Below, one piece after another: positions 1-5,830 of a DNA stretch of 8,341 nucleotides. The position numbers were made by a program, and so were the translations under genes. The notes beneath the pieces were generated by a model, which was not told the DNA's origin, searched no databases, and saw nothing but the letters and a program-made list of their open reading frames with translations. The stretch is from Candidatus Nanopelagicales bacterium (lineage in GTDB: Bacteria; Actinomycetota; Actinomycetes; S36-B12; UBA5976), in NCBI GenBank assembly GCA_023254955.1, contig JALRKC010000032.1:1-8341 (forward strand). Reading direction: 5' to 3'. Numbering within the stretch: the stretch's first letter is position 1; every line of letters starts with the position of its first letter.

Positions 1-168
1 GAGTTCTTTTATTTTTGCGTTTTCAGCTTGAAGTGAAAATGCATTTACAAAATTATCTTGATTTTTAAAATTAGTTTGTATCCAATTACTGTAGAGACCT
101 AAAGGAATTAAGCAAATTAAGATAAGGGCAATTACTGCAGAAACTTTATTTTTTGTTTTTTCATTCAT
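1..168 (-). CDS. Membrane-anchored protein of unknown function, N-terminal 56 residues (cut by window edge)
   Basis: Reading leftwards from an ATG at 168, the frame stays open to the window edge. It gives a short basic start (MNEKTKNK), one hydrophobic helix at about residues 9-25, then a polar stretch containing W29, the segment QDNFVNAFS and a Q-A-E-N-A-K-I-K-E-L end. A helix followed by a W...D(x)FV...A segment resembles the start of actinobacterial integral membrane proteins of unknown function that begin W-x-R-x-x-x-L-D-T-D-x-Y-V. That resemblance is from memory and only 56 residues are visible. The start is set by a 4-base ATGA overlap with the stop of the MFS gene (165-168). I see no Shine-Dalgarno sequence, so translation is probably coupled to the MFS gene. 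No function is proposed. Confidence 0.7.
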   Translation of the reverse strand, partial: MNEKTKNKVSAVIALILICLIPLGLYSNWIQTNFKNQDNFVNAFSLQAENAKIKEL

Positions 169-1415
169 TTATTCGTTTTTTTGTAGATCACATAAATACC
201 AAAAAGCCCAACAGGAATTGCTGAAATGAAACACAGCCAGCCATAGCTAAGTGTGGCAATAATTACTCCAGCAAAAGCACCACCAATTGCGCCACCTAAG
301 TTCATGATTAAATCCGAAGCACCTTGGCTGGCAGTTTTTTGTTCAATGGCAACCGATTCACTTAGTAAAGTCGAGCCAGCAACTAAGGTCGCAGACCAAC
401 CAAGCCCTAGTAGGAACAAACCAATGCCTAAGCTAAAAACTGCATCTGGCGCAGAGGTACCTGCGATTAATGCCGATAGCAGCAAGGTAACAACCCCAAA
501 TTGAATAGTTGCAATTCTGCCAAAACGATCTGCCATCCAACCCATAACTGGTGAAAGCGCATACATACCAGCAATATGGATGCTGATCACTAATCCAATT
601 ACTTGCAATGTGACATCTACGTGAGCCATATGAATTGGCGTCATGACCATAACTGAAACCATTGCGATGTGTCCAATCACAATAGCTAGCAAGCCAATAA
701 AAGCGTTTTCTGATTTTTTAATTTGCTTGAGTGCGAATTTTGCAGAATTATTTCTAACAACTTCTTTTAAATGCGGTAGTAATTCGTAAGACAAAAGATA
801 TGGATCCGGGCGCAGACCCGTGGTAATTAGAAAAGCACCCAAACCGAGCATAAACACTGCTAGTAAGTACGGGCCAATTAATTGCGGAAGGCCCAGCGAA
901 GCTGAGATGTAGCCGAAGGGTGCCATCAAGTTTGGCCCGAGCACCGCACCAAAAGTTGATCCCCAAACAACAACAGAAAGATGCTTAGCTCTTAAATGAT
1001 CTTTCGCAAGATCTACCGCGGCGAATCTTGCTTGATAGCCAGATGCAGAAGCTGCACCTACGAGAAAAGTCCCTAGCAAAACTACCGGAGTTAATGCGTA
1101 GGCGCCTCCAATGATTGCAAAAATTGCACCTAAAGATCCCATTGCATAGCCAAGTGCCAGCGCTAAACGTCTGCCACCTTTTCTAGTTAGAGTCGCTAAC
1201 GGTAAGGCAAGTGCTGCAGCGCCTAAAACACCAAAGGTTTGCGCAAGCCCTGCCATTGCTTCTGATCCAGAAATTGAAGCTACTAATAAAGATCCAGCTG
1301 CGACGGTAGCCGCAACTCCGATACCAGATAAAACTTGTGCCGCAGTTAGAACTGTTAAGGTCCGATTTTGAATGGCGGCTAAATGTTCGTCTTGAAAGGC
1401 TTCATCTTTATTCAT
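165..1415 (-). CDS. MFS transporter, 12 transmembrane segments, substrate unknown
   Basis: A 416-residue, strongly hydrophobic protein of normal MFS length. The two halves are split by a polar central loop at about residues 202-236. Each half carries a motif A-like loop between helices 2 and 3: TRKGGRRLAL (77-86) and GWMADRFGRI (292-301). Other marks are ARFAAVDLA (129-137), a WGSTFGAVLGPN stretch (151-162) and LGWSATLVAGSTLLSES (338-354), which I recall from an actinobacterial MFS subfamily without a firmly known substrate. It should act in the cytoplasmic membrane, probably as a proton-coupled exporter, but nothing here shows direction or substrate. The ATG at 1415 has only a weak GAAG upstream. 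The gene follows the glnA terminator, so it probably has its own promoter in 1416-1460. Its stop overlaps the next gene by 4 bases, indicating one transcription unit. Confidence 0.93.
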   Translation of the reverse strand: MNKDEAFQDEHLAAIQNRTLTVLTAAQVLSGIGVAATVAAGSLLVASISGSEAMAGLAQTFGVLGAAALALPLATLTRKGGRRLALALGYAMGSLGAIFAIIGGAYALTPVVLLGTFLVGAASASGYQARFAAVDLAKDHLRAKHLSVVVWGSTFGAVLGPNLMAPFGYISASLGLPQLIGPYLLAVFMLGLGAFLITTGLRPDPYLLSYELLPHLKEVVRNNSAKFALKQIKKSENAFIGLLAIVIGHIAMVSVMVMTPIHMAHVDVTLQVIGLVISIHIAGMYALSPVMGWMADRFGRIATIQFGVVTLLLSALIAGTSAPDAVFSLGIGLFLLGLGWSATLVAGSTLLSESVAIEQKTASQGASDLIMNLGGAIGGAFAGVIIATLSYGWLCFISAIPVGLFGIYVIYKKTNK

Positions 1416-1460
1416 TTGAGTAACTTCAGCCTAGTAGAGGCCTGACTCAAATTTGCGGTA

Positions 1461-1499
1461 AAACATAAAGACCCCCTAAAAAAGGGGGTCTTTATGTTT
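1461..1499 (-). terminator. Rho-independent terminator of glnA, perfect 16-bp stem
   Basis: Positions 1461-1476 (AAACATAAAGACCCCC) and 1484-1499 (GGGGGTCTTTATGTTT) are perfect inverted complements around a 7-base loop. Read on the minus strand, the hairpin lies 12 bases after the glnA stop codon and the G5 run is followed by the U-rich TCTTTATGTTTT. The A/T-rich outer arms make the element near-symmetric, so it could also stop plus-strand transcription. It separates glnA from the MFS gene. Confidence 0.9.
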
Positions 1500-1511
1500 A
1501 AAGGAGGTGAC

Positions 1512-2927
1512 TTAAATGTTGTAGTACAACTCAAATTCGTAAGGCGTTGGACGCAAACGAATTGGATCGATTTCTTTACTTCTCTTGTAGTCCAACCAAG
1601 TAGTGATTAGATCCTCAGTGAAGACTCCGCCAGCAGTTAAGTAATCATGATCTTTCTCCAGTGCATCCAAAGCTTCAGATAAAGAGCCAGGAACCTGAGG
1701 AACCGCTTTGGCCTCTTCTGGTGGAAGCTCATAAAGATCTTTATCCATCGGAGTTGGCGGTTCAATTCGATTCTTCACACCATCTATACCTGCCATTAGC
1801 AAAGCACTAAAAGCAAGATAAGGGTTGCTTGAAGGATCTGGAACTCGGTATTCAATTCGCTTGGCTTTTGGATTTGAACCAGTAATTGGAATACGAATTG
1901 CTGCAGAGCGGTTTCTTTGCGAATAAACCAAGTTCACTGGCGCTTCAAAGCCCGGAACCAAACGGTGGTAGGAGTTCACCGATGGGTTGGTGAAGGCCAG
2001 CAAACTTGGAGCATGCTTTAACAATCCGCCGATGTACCAGCGAGCTGTATCCGAAAGCCCCGCATAACCCTTTTCGTCATAAAAAAGTGGCTTGCCGTCT
2101 TTCCAAAGTGATTGATGGCAATGCATACCAGAGCCGTTGTCGCCAGCTAAAGGCTTTGGCATGAAGGTAGCTGAGAAGCCATTAGCAAAGGCTACGTTTT
2201 TAACGATGTACTTGAAAAGCATTAGCTTGTCAGCAGAAGCGAGCAGGGAATCAAACTTGTAATTAATTTCTGCTTGCCCTGCAGTACCAACTTCGTGGTG
2301 AGCGCGTTCTACTTGGATTCCTGCATCCAGCAGTGTGGACGAAATTAAGTCACGCAAATCTGCAAAGTGATCTACTGGCGGAACTGGAAAGTACCCACCC
2401 TTGTAAGGAGTTTTGTAACCTAAGTTTCCGCCGTCTTCTTCACGTCCAGTATTCCAAGCAGCCTCAATAGAGTCGACCTTGTAAAAGGAACCCCCTGGTT
2501 GATTTTCATAGCGAACTTCATAGAACTCTGCCTCTGGTCCAAAGTAAACAGTGTCAGCAATACCTGAGGCAATTAAATAAGCTTCAGCTTTTGCAGCAAC
2601 GTTTCTTGGATCTCGGCTATAAGCCTCGTTAGTAAATGGATCTCTAATTGAGAAATTGACTGCTAGCGTTTTTGATTCACGAAATGGATCCAAATACGCG
2701 GTGGTTACATCTGGAACTAACTTCATATCTGACTCATGAATTGCTTGAAATCCACGTATTGATGAGCCATCGAACATCAAGCCGTCTTCAAATACTGAAT
2801 TATCAAAAGCGCTTGCAGGAATATTAAAGTGCTGCATCACTCCGACTAGATCCATAAATCGCACATCAATAAATTCAACGGCGTTGTCTTTTACGAATTT
2901 GATCGCCTCGTCGGCGCTCTTAAACAT
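1512..2927 (-). CDS. glnA: Type I glutamine synthetase (GSI-beta type, adenylylation site present)
   Basis: Makes glutamine from glutamate, ammonia and ATP in the cytoplasm, normally as a dodecamer, and is the main ammonia-assimilation step. The 471 residues fit the family (E. coli GlnA has 469). Visible marks: DGSSIRGF (53-60), PEAEF (131-135) with metal-binding glutamates, [12 protein letters not shown] (211-222), [10 protein letters not shown] (264-273) with H269, the [17 protein letters not shown] segment (314-330), NRSAAIRIP (339-347), [14 protein letters not shown] (359-372), and the adenylylation motif DLYELPPEE with Tyr399. That tyrosine implies control by a GlnE-type adenylyltransferase, which is not in this window. 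The 160-185 region (GREEDGGN...KGGYFPVPP) has the usual GSI-beta form. The ATG is set by AGGAGGA 3 bases upstream. It is probably monocistronic: the RDD gene upstream is divergent and a strong terminator follows. Confidence 0.98.
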   Translation of the reverse strand: MFKSADEAIKFVKDNAVEFIDVRFMDLVGVMQHFNIPASAFDNSVFEDGLMFDGSSIRGFQAIHESDMKLVPDVTTAYLDPFRESKTLAVNFSIRDPFTNEAYSRDPRNVAAKAEAYLIASGIADTVYFGPEAEFYEVRYENQPGGSFYKVDSIEAAWNTGREEDGGNLGYKTPYKGGYFPVPPVDHFADLRDLISSTLLDAGIQVERAHHEVGTAGQAEINYKFDSLLASADKLMLFKYIVKNVAFANGFSATFMPKPLAGDNGSGMHCHQSLWKDGKPLFYDEKGYAGLSDTARWYIGGLLKHAPSLLAFTNPSVNSYHRLVPGFEAPVNLVYSQRNRSAAIRIPITGSNPKAKRIEYRVPDPSSNPYLAFSALLMAGIDGVKNRIEPPTPMDKDLYELPPEEAKAVPQVPGSLSEALDALEKDHDYLTAGGVFTEDLITTWLDYKRSKEIDPIRLRPTPYEFELYYNI

Positions 2928-2930
2928 GCT

Positions 2931-2937
2931 TCCTCCT
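2931..2937 (-). promoter_or_regulatory. Strong Shine-Dalgarno sequence of glnA
   Basis: On the minus strand AGGAGGA lies 3 bases before the glnA ATG. It is the best SD placed before any gene in this window; most other genes here have weak or no SD. It supports the chosen start and suggests high translation of glnA. Confidence 0.85.
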
Positions 2938-3039
2938 ACGGTGTAACTGATTATGGGTGAAAGATTAGGTGAATTTGGTGTCTATTTCATATCCCTTCTG
3001 TTAACGCTGTGTTACGAAAAGCCAAGTAGGCTCTGAGAT
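2938..3039. promoter_or_regulatory. Divergent control region between glnA and the RDD gene
   Basis: About 100 non-coding bases that must hold the promoters of both divergent genes. For glnA (minus strand), CATAAT (2950-2955) and TAATCT are possible -10 boxes, but neither has a good -35 box at 16-18 bases. For the RDD gene (plus strand), TAGGCT at 3027-3032 fits a TANNNT -10 box exactly 7 bases before the ATG at 3040, the spacing expected for a leaderless mRNA. Positions 3000-3015 hold GTTAAC and GTTAC motifs that resemble nitrogen-regulator (GlnR) half sites, discussed as a finding. Which of these is used cannot be decided by eye. Confidence 0.45.
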
Positions 3040-3402
3040 ATGACAAATTTGGCCGGTGTTTGGCAAAGAATTTTCGCCTTAGTTGTGGACTGGGCAGCCA
3101 GTTTGTTAATAGTGAGGCTTTTGTTTCCTGGGTTGCCTTTTGGCTCCGATCTTTATGGGGCTTGGACTATGGCAGTTTTTGCTTCCGAGGTGGTGCTGCT
3201 GACTTGGTTGACGGGCGCCTCATTTGGTCAACGAATTATTGGAATCGGAGTAGTTTCTTACCGCAGTGATCGATTGAAATTCTGGCAAGTATTAGCAAGG
3301 ACAGTGATGATTATTTTGGTAATTCCTGCAGTGGTGATGGATAAAGATAAGCGCGGACTTCACGACATTTTGGTAGGTGCGGGAGTTGTGAAAACTCGTT
3401 AG
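3040..3402 (+). CDS. RDD family small membrane protein
   Basis: A 120-residue protein with about three membrane helices (roughly 11-30, 41-58 and 86-101) and the marks that name the RDD family: R10 and D17 in WQRIFALVVDW, then GASFGQRIIGIGVV (59-72), and the end DKDKRGLHDILVG with D101, R105 and D109. RDD proteins sit in the cytoplasmic membrane; their role is mostly unknown, and some members have been linked to ion transport or stress. The length matches the minimal single-domain form. The ATG at 3040 has no good SD; a TAGGCT -10-like box 7 bases upstream suggests a leaderless start. The gene points away from glnA and towards DUF4191, and its TAG stop overlaps the TAA stop of that gene. The neighbourhood is conserved in actinobacteria, but the function cannot be read from the sequence. 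Confidence 0.93.
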   Translation: MTNLAGVWQRIFALVVDWAASLLIVRLLFPGLPFGSDLYGAWTMAVFASEVVLLTWLTGASFGQRIIGIGVVSYRSDRLKFWQVLARTVMIILVIPAVVMDKDKRGLHDILVGAGVVKTR

Positions 3403-4103
3403 CGTCGAGGAACTCTTAAGCCCTTAGGAAGCGGCCCTTTAGGAATCGGAAGCGGGCTTGCCGAAACAGCTCCAAATTTACTTCTTAATTGCCTAACTTC
3501 TTTAGGTGAAATCTTTTTCCCTAATTTTTTAATGTGCTTAACTAATTTTCGATAGGGGACTAAGCCTTCTTGCATACCCACAATCATTGTGGTTACTGGA
3601 ACTTCACCGGCAATTCTTTGTGCTTTTATTTTTTCACTTTGTAGTAGTTGCGAAACTCTATTGGGGGACCCTTCGCCAACTAGCACTACGCCAACTGGTC
3701 CTAAAACTCTGTGAACTAAATCTTGTTGTTTGGTCAAGGCAATTGCTGGGGTTGTGACCCATCCTTTTTTTAGCGTATTCAAAATAGCCGCAGCAGCTCC
3801 AGGCTGGCCTTCAATTTTTGCATAGGCGGCAGTCTCGGCGCGACGGCCAAAAACAATCACCATGAGCATTAATCCAATTGTGATACCGAGCGAGATGCTA
3901 ATTATTTGAGCAAATGGTGAAGTAGTTGTAAGAATGCCTATGGCAATAATCGGAGTAGCTGTTAAAGCGAAAACGCCAAAAAGAATCAAACCTAAAAATT
4001 TGTCGACTTCTTTGGTTAATTTGTACGTCTGCTTTATTAGTTTTAATTGCTTAAATCGCTCTTTTTTAACTTTGGGTTCTTTTTTCTTTTTATCTTTAGC
4101 CAT
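3399..4103 (-). CDS. DUF4191 family membrane protein
   Basis: A 234-residue protein of unknown function matching the actinobacterial DUF4191 family: a very basic start ([20 protein letters not shown]), two membrane helices (about 36-58 and 66-86), then [23 protein letters not shown] (86-108), [12 protein letters not shown] (112-123), [19 protein letters not shown] (127-145) and a basic C-terminal part. The large soluble part should face the cytoplasm. The tail after residue 212 is Pro/Lys-rich with a tandem [10 protein letters not shown] pentapeptide encoded by an imperfect 15-base repeat. It is the third gene of the lipB-lipA unit. Its ATG lies inside the lipA 3' end (8-base overlap), so translation is probably coupled; a GAGG lies 13 bases upstream, too far to be a good RBS. 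The constant pairing with lipoylation genes suggests, but does not show, a related role. Confidence 0.9.
   Translation of the reverse strand: MAKDKKKKEPKVKKERFKQLKLIKQTYKLTKEVDKFLGLILFGVFALTATPIIAIGILTTTSPFAQIISISLGITIGLMLMVIVFGRRAETAAYAKIEGQPGAAAAILNTLKKGWVTTPAIALTKQQDLVHRVLGPVGVVLVGEGSPNRVSQLLQSEKIKAQRIAGEVPVTTMIVGMQEGLVPYRKLVKHIKKLGKKISPKEVRQLRSKFGAVSASPLPIPKGPLPKGLRVPRR
3420..3449 (-). repeat. Imperfect 15-base tandem repeat coding for [10 protein letters not shown]
   Basis: On the minus strand CCGATTCCTAAAGGG is followed directly by CCGCTTCCTAAGGGC, 12 of 15 bases identical and in frame, within the C-terminal tail of the DUF4191 gene. It looks like a small in-frame duplication extending a Pro/Lys-rich tail. 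Confidence 0.7.
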
Positions 4104-5034
4104 TTAAAAGATTCGACCTCGCTTCAAGTGCTTGCCGGTAGAGTCTGCCAGCCCGATATGAGGATCTCACCAAGGGGCCACTCATCACGCCAGCAAATCC
4201 GATTTGATTTGCAACTTCAGATAGTTCAACAAATTCTTCAGGCCTGACCCAACGGTCAATGGGGTGATGTTTTGCGGTAGGCCTCAAGTACTGGGTTATG
4301 GTTATTAAGTCACAGCCAGCTGCATGCAAGTCTTCTAAAGCTGTCTCAATTTCTGCTCTGGTTTCACCCATTCCTAAAATTAAATTAGATTTGGTAATCA
4401 GCCCAGCATTTTTTGCCATAGTTATTACCGACAAAGATCTTTCGTAATTAAATGCAGGGCGAATTCTTTTAAAAATACGGGGAACAGTCTCTAAATTATG
4501 AGCGAATACTTCAGGTTTGGCACCAAACACCTCTTGCAAAAGTTCTTCTCGAGCACTGAAATCTGGTACCAGAATTTCTACTCCGCAGTCAGGCACCGCA
4601 TTGTGAATTGCACGAATAGTTTCAGCGTAAAGCCAGGCACCTTCATCGGCTAGATCATCTCTGGCAACGCCGGTAACTGTTGCGTAAGCCAAGTTCATTT
4701 GTTTAACACTTAAGGCAACTTTTGCTGGTTCTGTTCTATCTAGTGGGGAAGGTTTGCCGGTATCAATCTGACAAAAATCGCAGCGACGAGTACAAGCTGA
4801 ACCACCAATCAAAAAGGTAGCTTCACGGTCTTCCCAACATTCAAAAATATTTGGACAACCTGCTTCTTGACATACCGTATGTAACCCTTTTTCATTTACT
4901 AAATTTCTTATTTGGGTAAATTGTGGGCCGGTTTTAACTCGGTTCTTAATCCACTCTGGTTTGCGCTCAATAGGCACTTGAGAATTTCTTGCTTCAATTC
5001 TTAGTAACTTTTTGCCGGCGCTTAACTCTGTCAT
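4096..5034 (-). CDS. lipA: Lipoyl synthase (radical SAM)
   Basis: Inserts two sulfur atoms at C6 and C8 of the octanoyl chain carried by lipoyl domains of the 2-oxoacid dehydrogenases and the glycine cleavage H protein, in the cytoplasm. The 312 residues carry both iron-sulfur sites: the auxiliary cluster motif CxxxxCxxxxxC at C55, C60, C66, and the radical SAM motif CxxxCxxC at C81, C85, C88. The RSSYRAG motif (290-296) supplies the serine ligand of the auxiliary cluster. [16 protein letters not shown] (118-133) and the NLILGMGE segment (217-224) are also typical. The protein appears complete, with no key residue missing. It starts in a 4-base ATGA overlap with the lipB stop and ends 8 bases inside the DUF4191 gene, so all three are probably one mRNA. 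The AGAG 6-7 bases upstream is a weak SD, consistent with coupling to lipB. Confidence 0.98.
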   Translation of the reverse strand: MTELSAGKKLLRIEARNSQVPIERKPEWIKNRVKTGPQFTQIRNLVNEKGLHTVCQEAGCPNIFECWEDREATFLIGGSACTRRCDFCQIDTGKPSPLDRTEPAKVALSVKQMNLAYATVTGVARDDLADEGAWLYAETIRAIHNAVPDCGVEILVPDFSAREELLQEVFGAKPEVFAHNLETVPRIFKRIRPAFNYERSLSVITMAKNAGLITKSNLILGMGETRAEIETALEDLHAAGCDLITITQYLRPTAKHHPIDRWVRPEEFVELSEVANQIGFAGVMSGPLVRSSYRAGRLYRQALEARSNLLNG

Positions 5035-5708
5035 ATTGACTCTAGATTACGCTTCTTGGAAACATTCCGCGTCAGCGCGCCACTCGCGATGAGGCTTTGA
5101 ACTACAGGCACAACTTCAGATACAGAAATGTTGCGCCCTGCCTCAATACTCATAGTCGTCACATCGGCATCAGATATTCCGCACGGGACAATTTGCCTAA
5201 AGGGCGCTAAGTCGTTATTGCAATTAAGGGCAAAGCCGTGCATGGTGACTCTCTTTGCTACGCGAGTGCCGATGGCCGCAATTTTTTTGGGTATTACACC
5301 TGAATTGACCCACACACCACTTCGTCCAGAAATTTGTTCACCACGAATCGAAAACTCAGCCAACACATCAATAATTAATAATTCAAGTCTTCGAACATGA
5401 GCCACGATGTCTATGGGGTCTGGCAATTTCATAATTGGGTAGCCCACTAGTTGACCTGGACCGTGCCAAGTGATTCGTCCACCACGATCAATTTCAAAAA
5501 CTTTTTCACCATTGGTGGGTAAATCAGAAGTTTTAGTTGATCTGCCAGCGGTGTAGACACTTTGGTGTTCAAGGAGTGCCACTATCGGCGGATGGTTATC
5601 GGTAACTACTTTTTGATGGATTAGTTTTTGCCGATCCCAGGCGGCTTGGAACTCAACGGCTTGCTCGCCAAACCCCCAAAACTCGACTGCGGGCGCTGGT
5701 GATGACAT
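5031..5708 (-). CDS. lipB: Octanoyl-ACP:protein N-octanoyltransferase (lipoyl(octanoyl) transferase)
   Basis: Moves octanoate from acyl carrier protein to the target lysine of lipoyl domains, making the substrate for LipA. The 225-residue protein has the family marks: [19 protein letters not shown] (75-93), GRSGVWV (128-134), [23 protein letters not shown] (140-162) with the conserved K142, and VPCGI with the catalytic Cys176. It acts in the cytoplasm and is the first gene of the lipB-lipA-DUF4191 unit. The ATG at 5708 has no SD; instead a TAAAAT box ends 6 bases before it, so the mRNA may begin at the start codon. The C-terminal tail (about 212-225, SKKRNLESI) is variable in the family and includes the overlap with lipA. 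With both genes present the cell can make lipoate de novo. No lplA-type scavenging gene is seen here. Confidence 0.97.
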   Translation of the reverse strand: MSSPAPAVEFWGFGEQAVEFQAAWDRQKLIHQKVVTDNHPPIVALLEHQSVYTAGRSTKTSDLPTNGEKVFEIDRGGRITWHGPGQLVGYPIMKLPDPIDIVAHVRRLELLIIDVLAEFSIRGEQISGRSGVWVNSGVIPKKIAAIGTRVAKRVTMHGFALNCNNDLAPFRQIVPCGISDADVTTMSIEAGRNISVSEVVPVVQSLIASGALTRNVSKKRNLESI

Positions 5709-5714
5709 ATTTCA

Positions 5715-5720
5715 ATTTTA
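5715..5720 (-). promoter_or_regulatory. Candidate -10 box for a leaderless lipB transcript
   Basis: On the minus strand TAAAAT matches the actinobacterial TANNNT -10 consensus and is followed by exactly 6 bases (TGAAAT) and the lipB ATG. That spacing puts the transcription start at or within a base of the ATG. No SD is present and no clear -35 box is seen. Confidence 0.55.
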
Positions 5721-5830
5721 GCTAGATGCTCAAGCCCCACAGGATGCTGTTGCACTCAAAAGCCCGTATTCTAAGAAGGTAAACATGTGAATTGTTTCTC
5801 AATTTCACAAGATATCGGAGAGTTTCTTCT
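5721..5830. promoter_or_regulatory. Remainder of the divergent lipB / MMPL upstream region
   Basis: About 110 bases between the divergent lipB and MMPL genes. On the plus strand TATTCT (5768-5773) is a possible -10 box for the MMPL gene; TTGCAC at 5750-5755 is -35-like but sits only 12 bases away, or 16 from TAAGAA, so no standard pair is clear. AGAAGG (5774-5779) with ATG TGA (5785-5790) forms an SD followed by a start-stop pair. No strong hairpin or operator-like palindrome is obvious. Confidence 0.35.
5817..5822 (+). promoter_or_regulatory. Shine-Dalgarno sequence deciding the GTG start of the MMPL gene
   Basis: GGAGAG lies 8 bases before GTG at 5831. The same frame is open further upstream to a TTG at 5792, but that codon has AGAAGG 12 bases away, a poor spacing. 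The GGAGAG therefore favours GTG 5831. Confidence 0.6.

Noticed and set aside
253..504. Open frame of 83 codons on the plus strand inside the MFS gene.
   Set aside because: It is antisense to a clear MFS gene, its translation is low-complexity Ala/Pro/Lys/Thr as expected from reversed membrane-helix codons, and it has no recognisable domain.
1501..1524. A plus-strand gene starting after the AAGGAGGTGA motif.
   Set aside because: The only ATG at proper distance reads ATG TTG TAG, and no longer frame begins nearby. The motif is kept as a finding but not as a gene.
3418..3459. AAGCCC / GGGCTT inverted repeat near the DUF4191 gene end as a terminator.
   Set aside because: The arms are only 6 bases, separated by 30 bases, lie within the coding sequence and have no U-run; they arise from the coding repeat.
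5128..5400. Open frame of 90 codons on the plus strand inside lipB.
   Set aside because: It lies entirely opposite the conserved lipB catalytic region and resembles no known protein.
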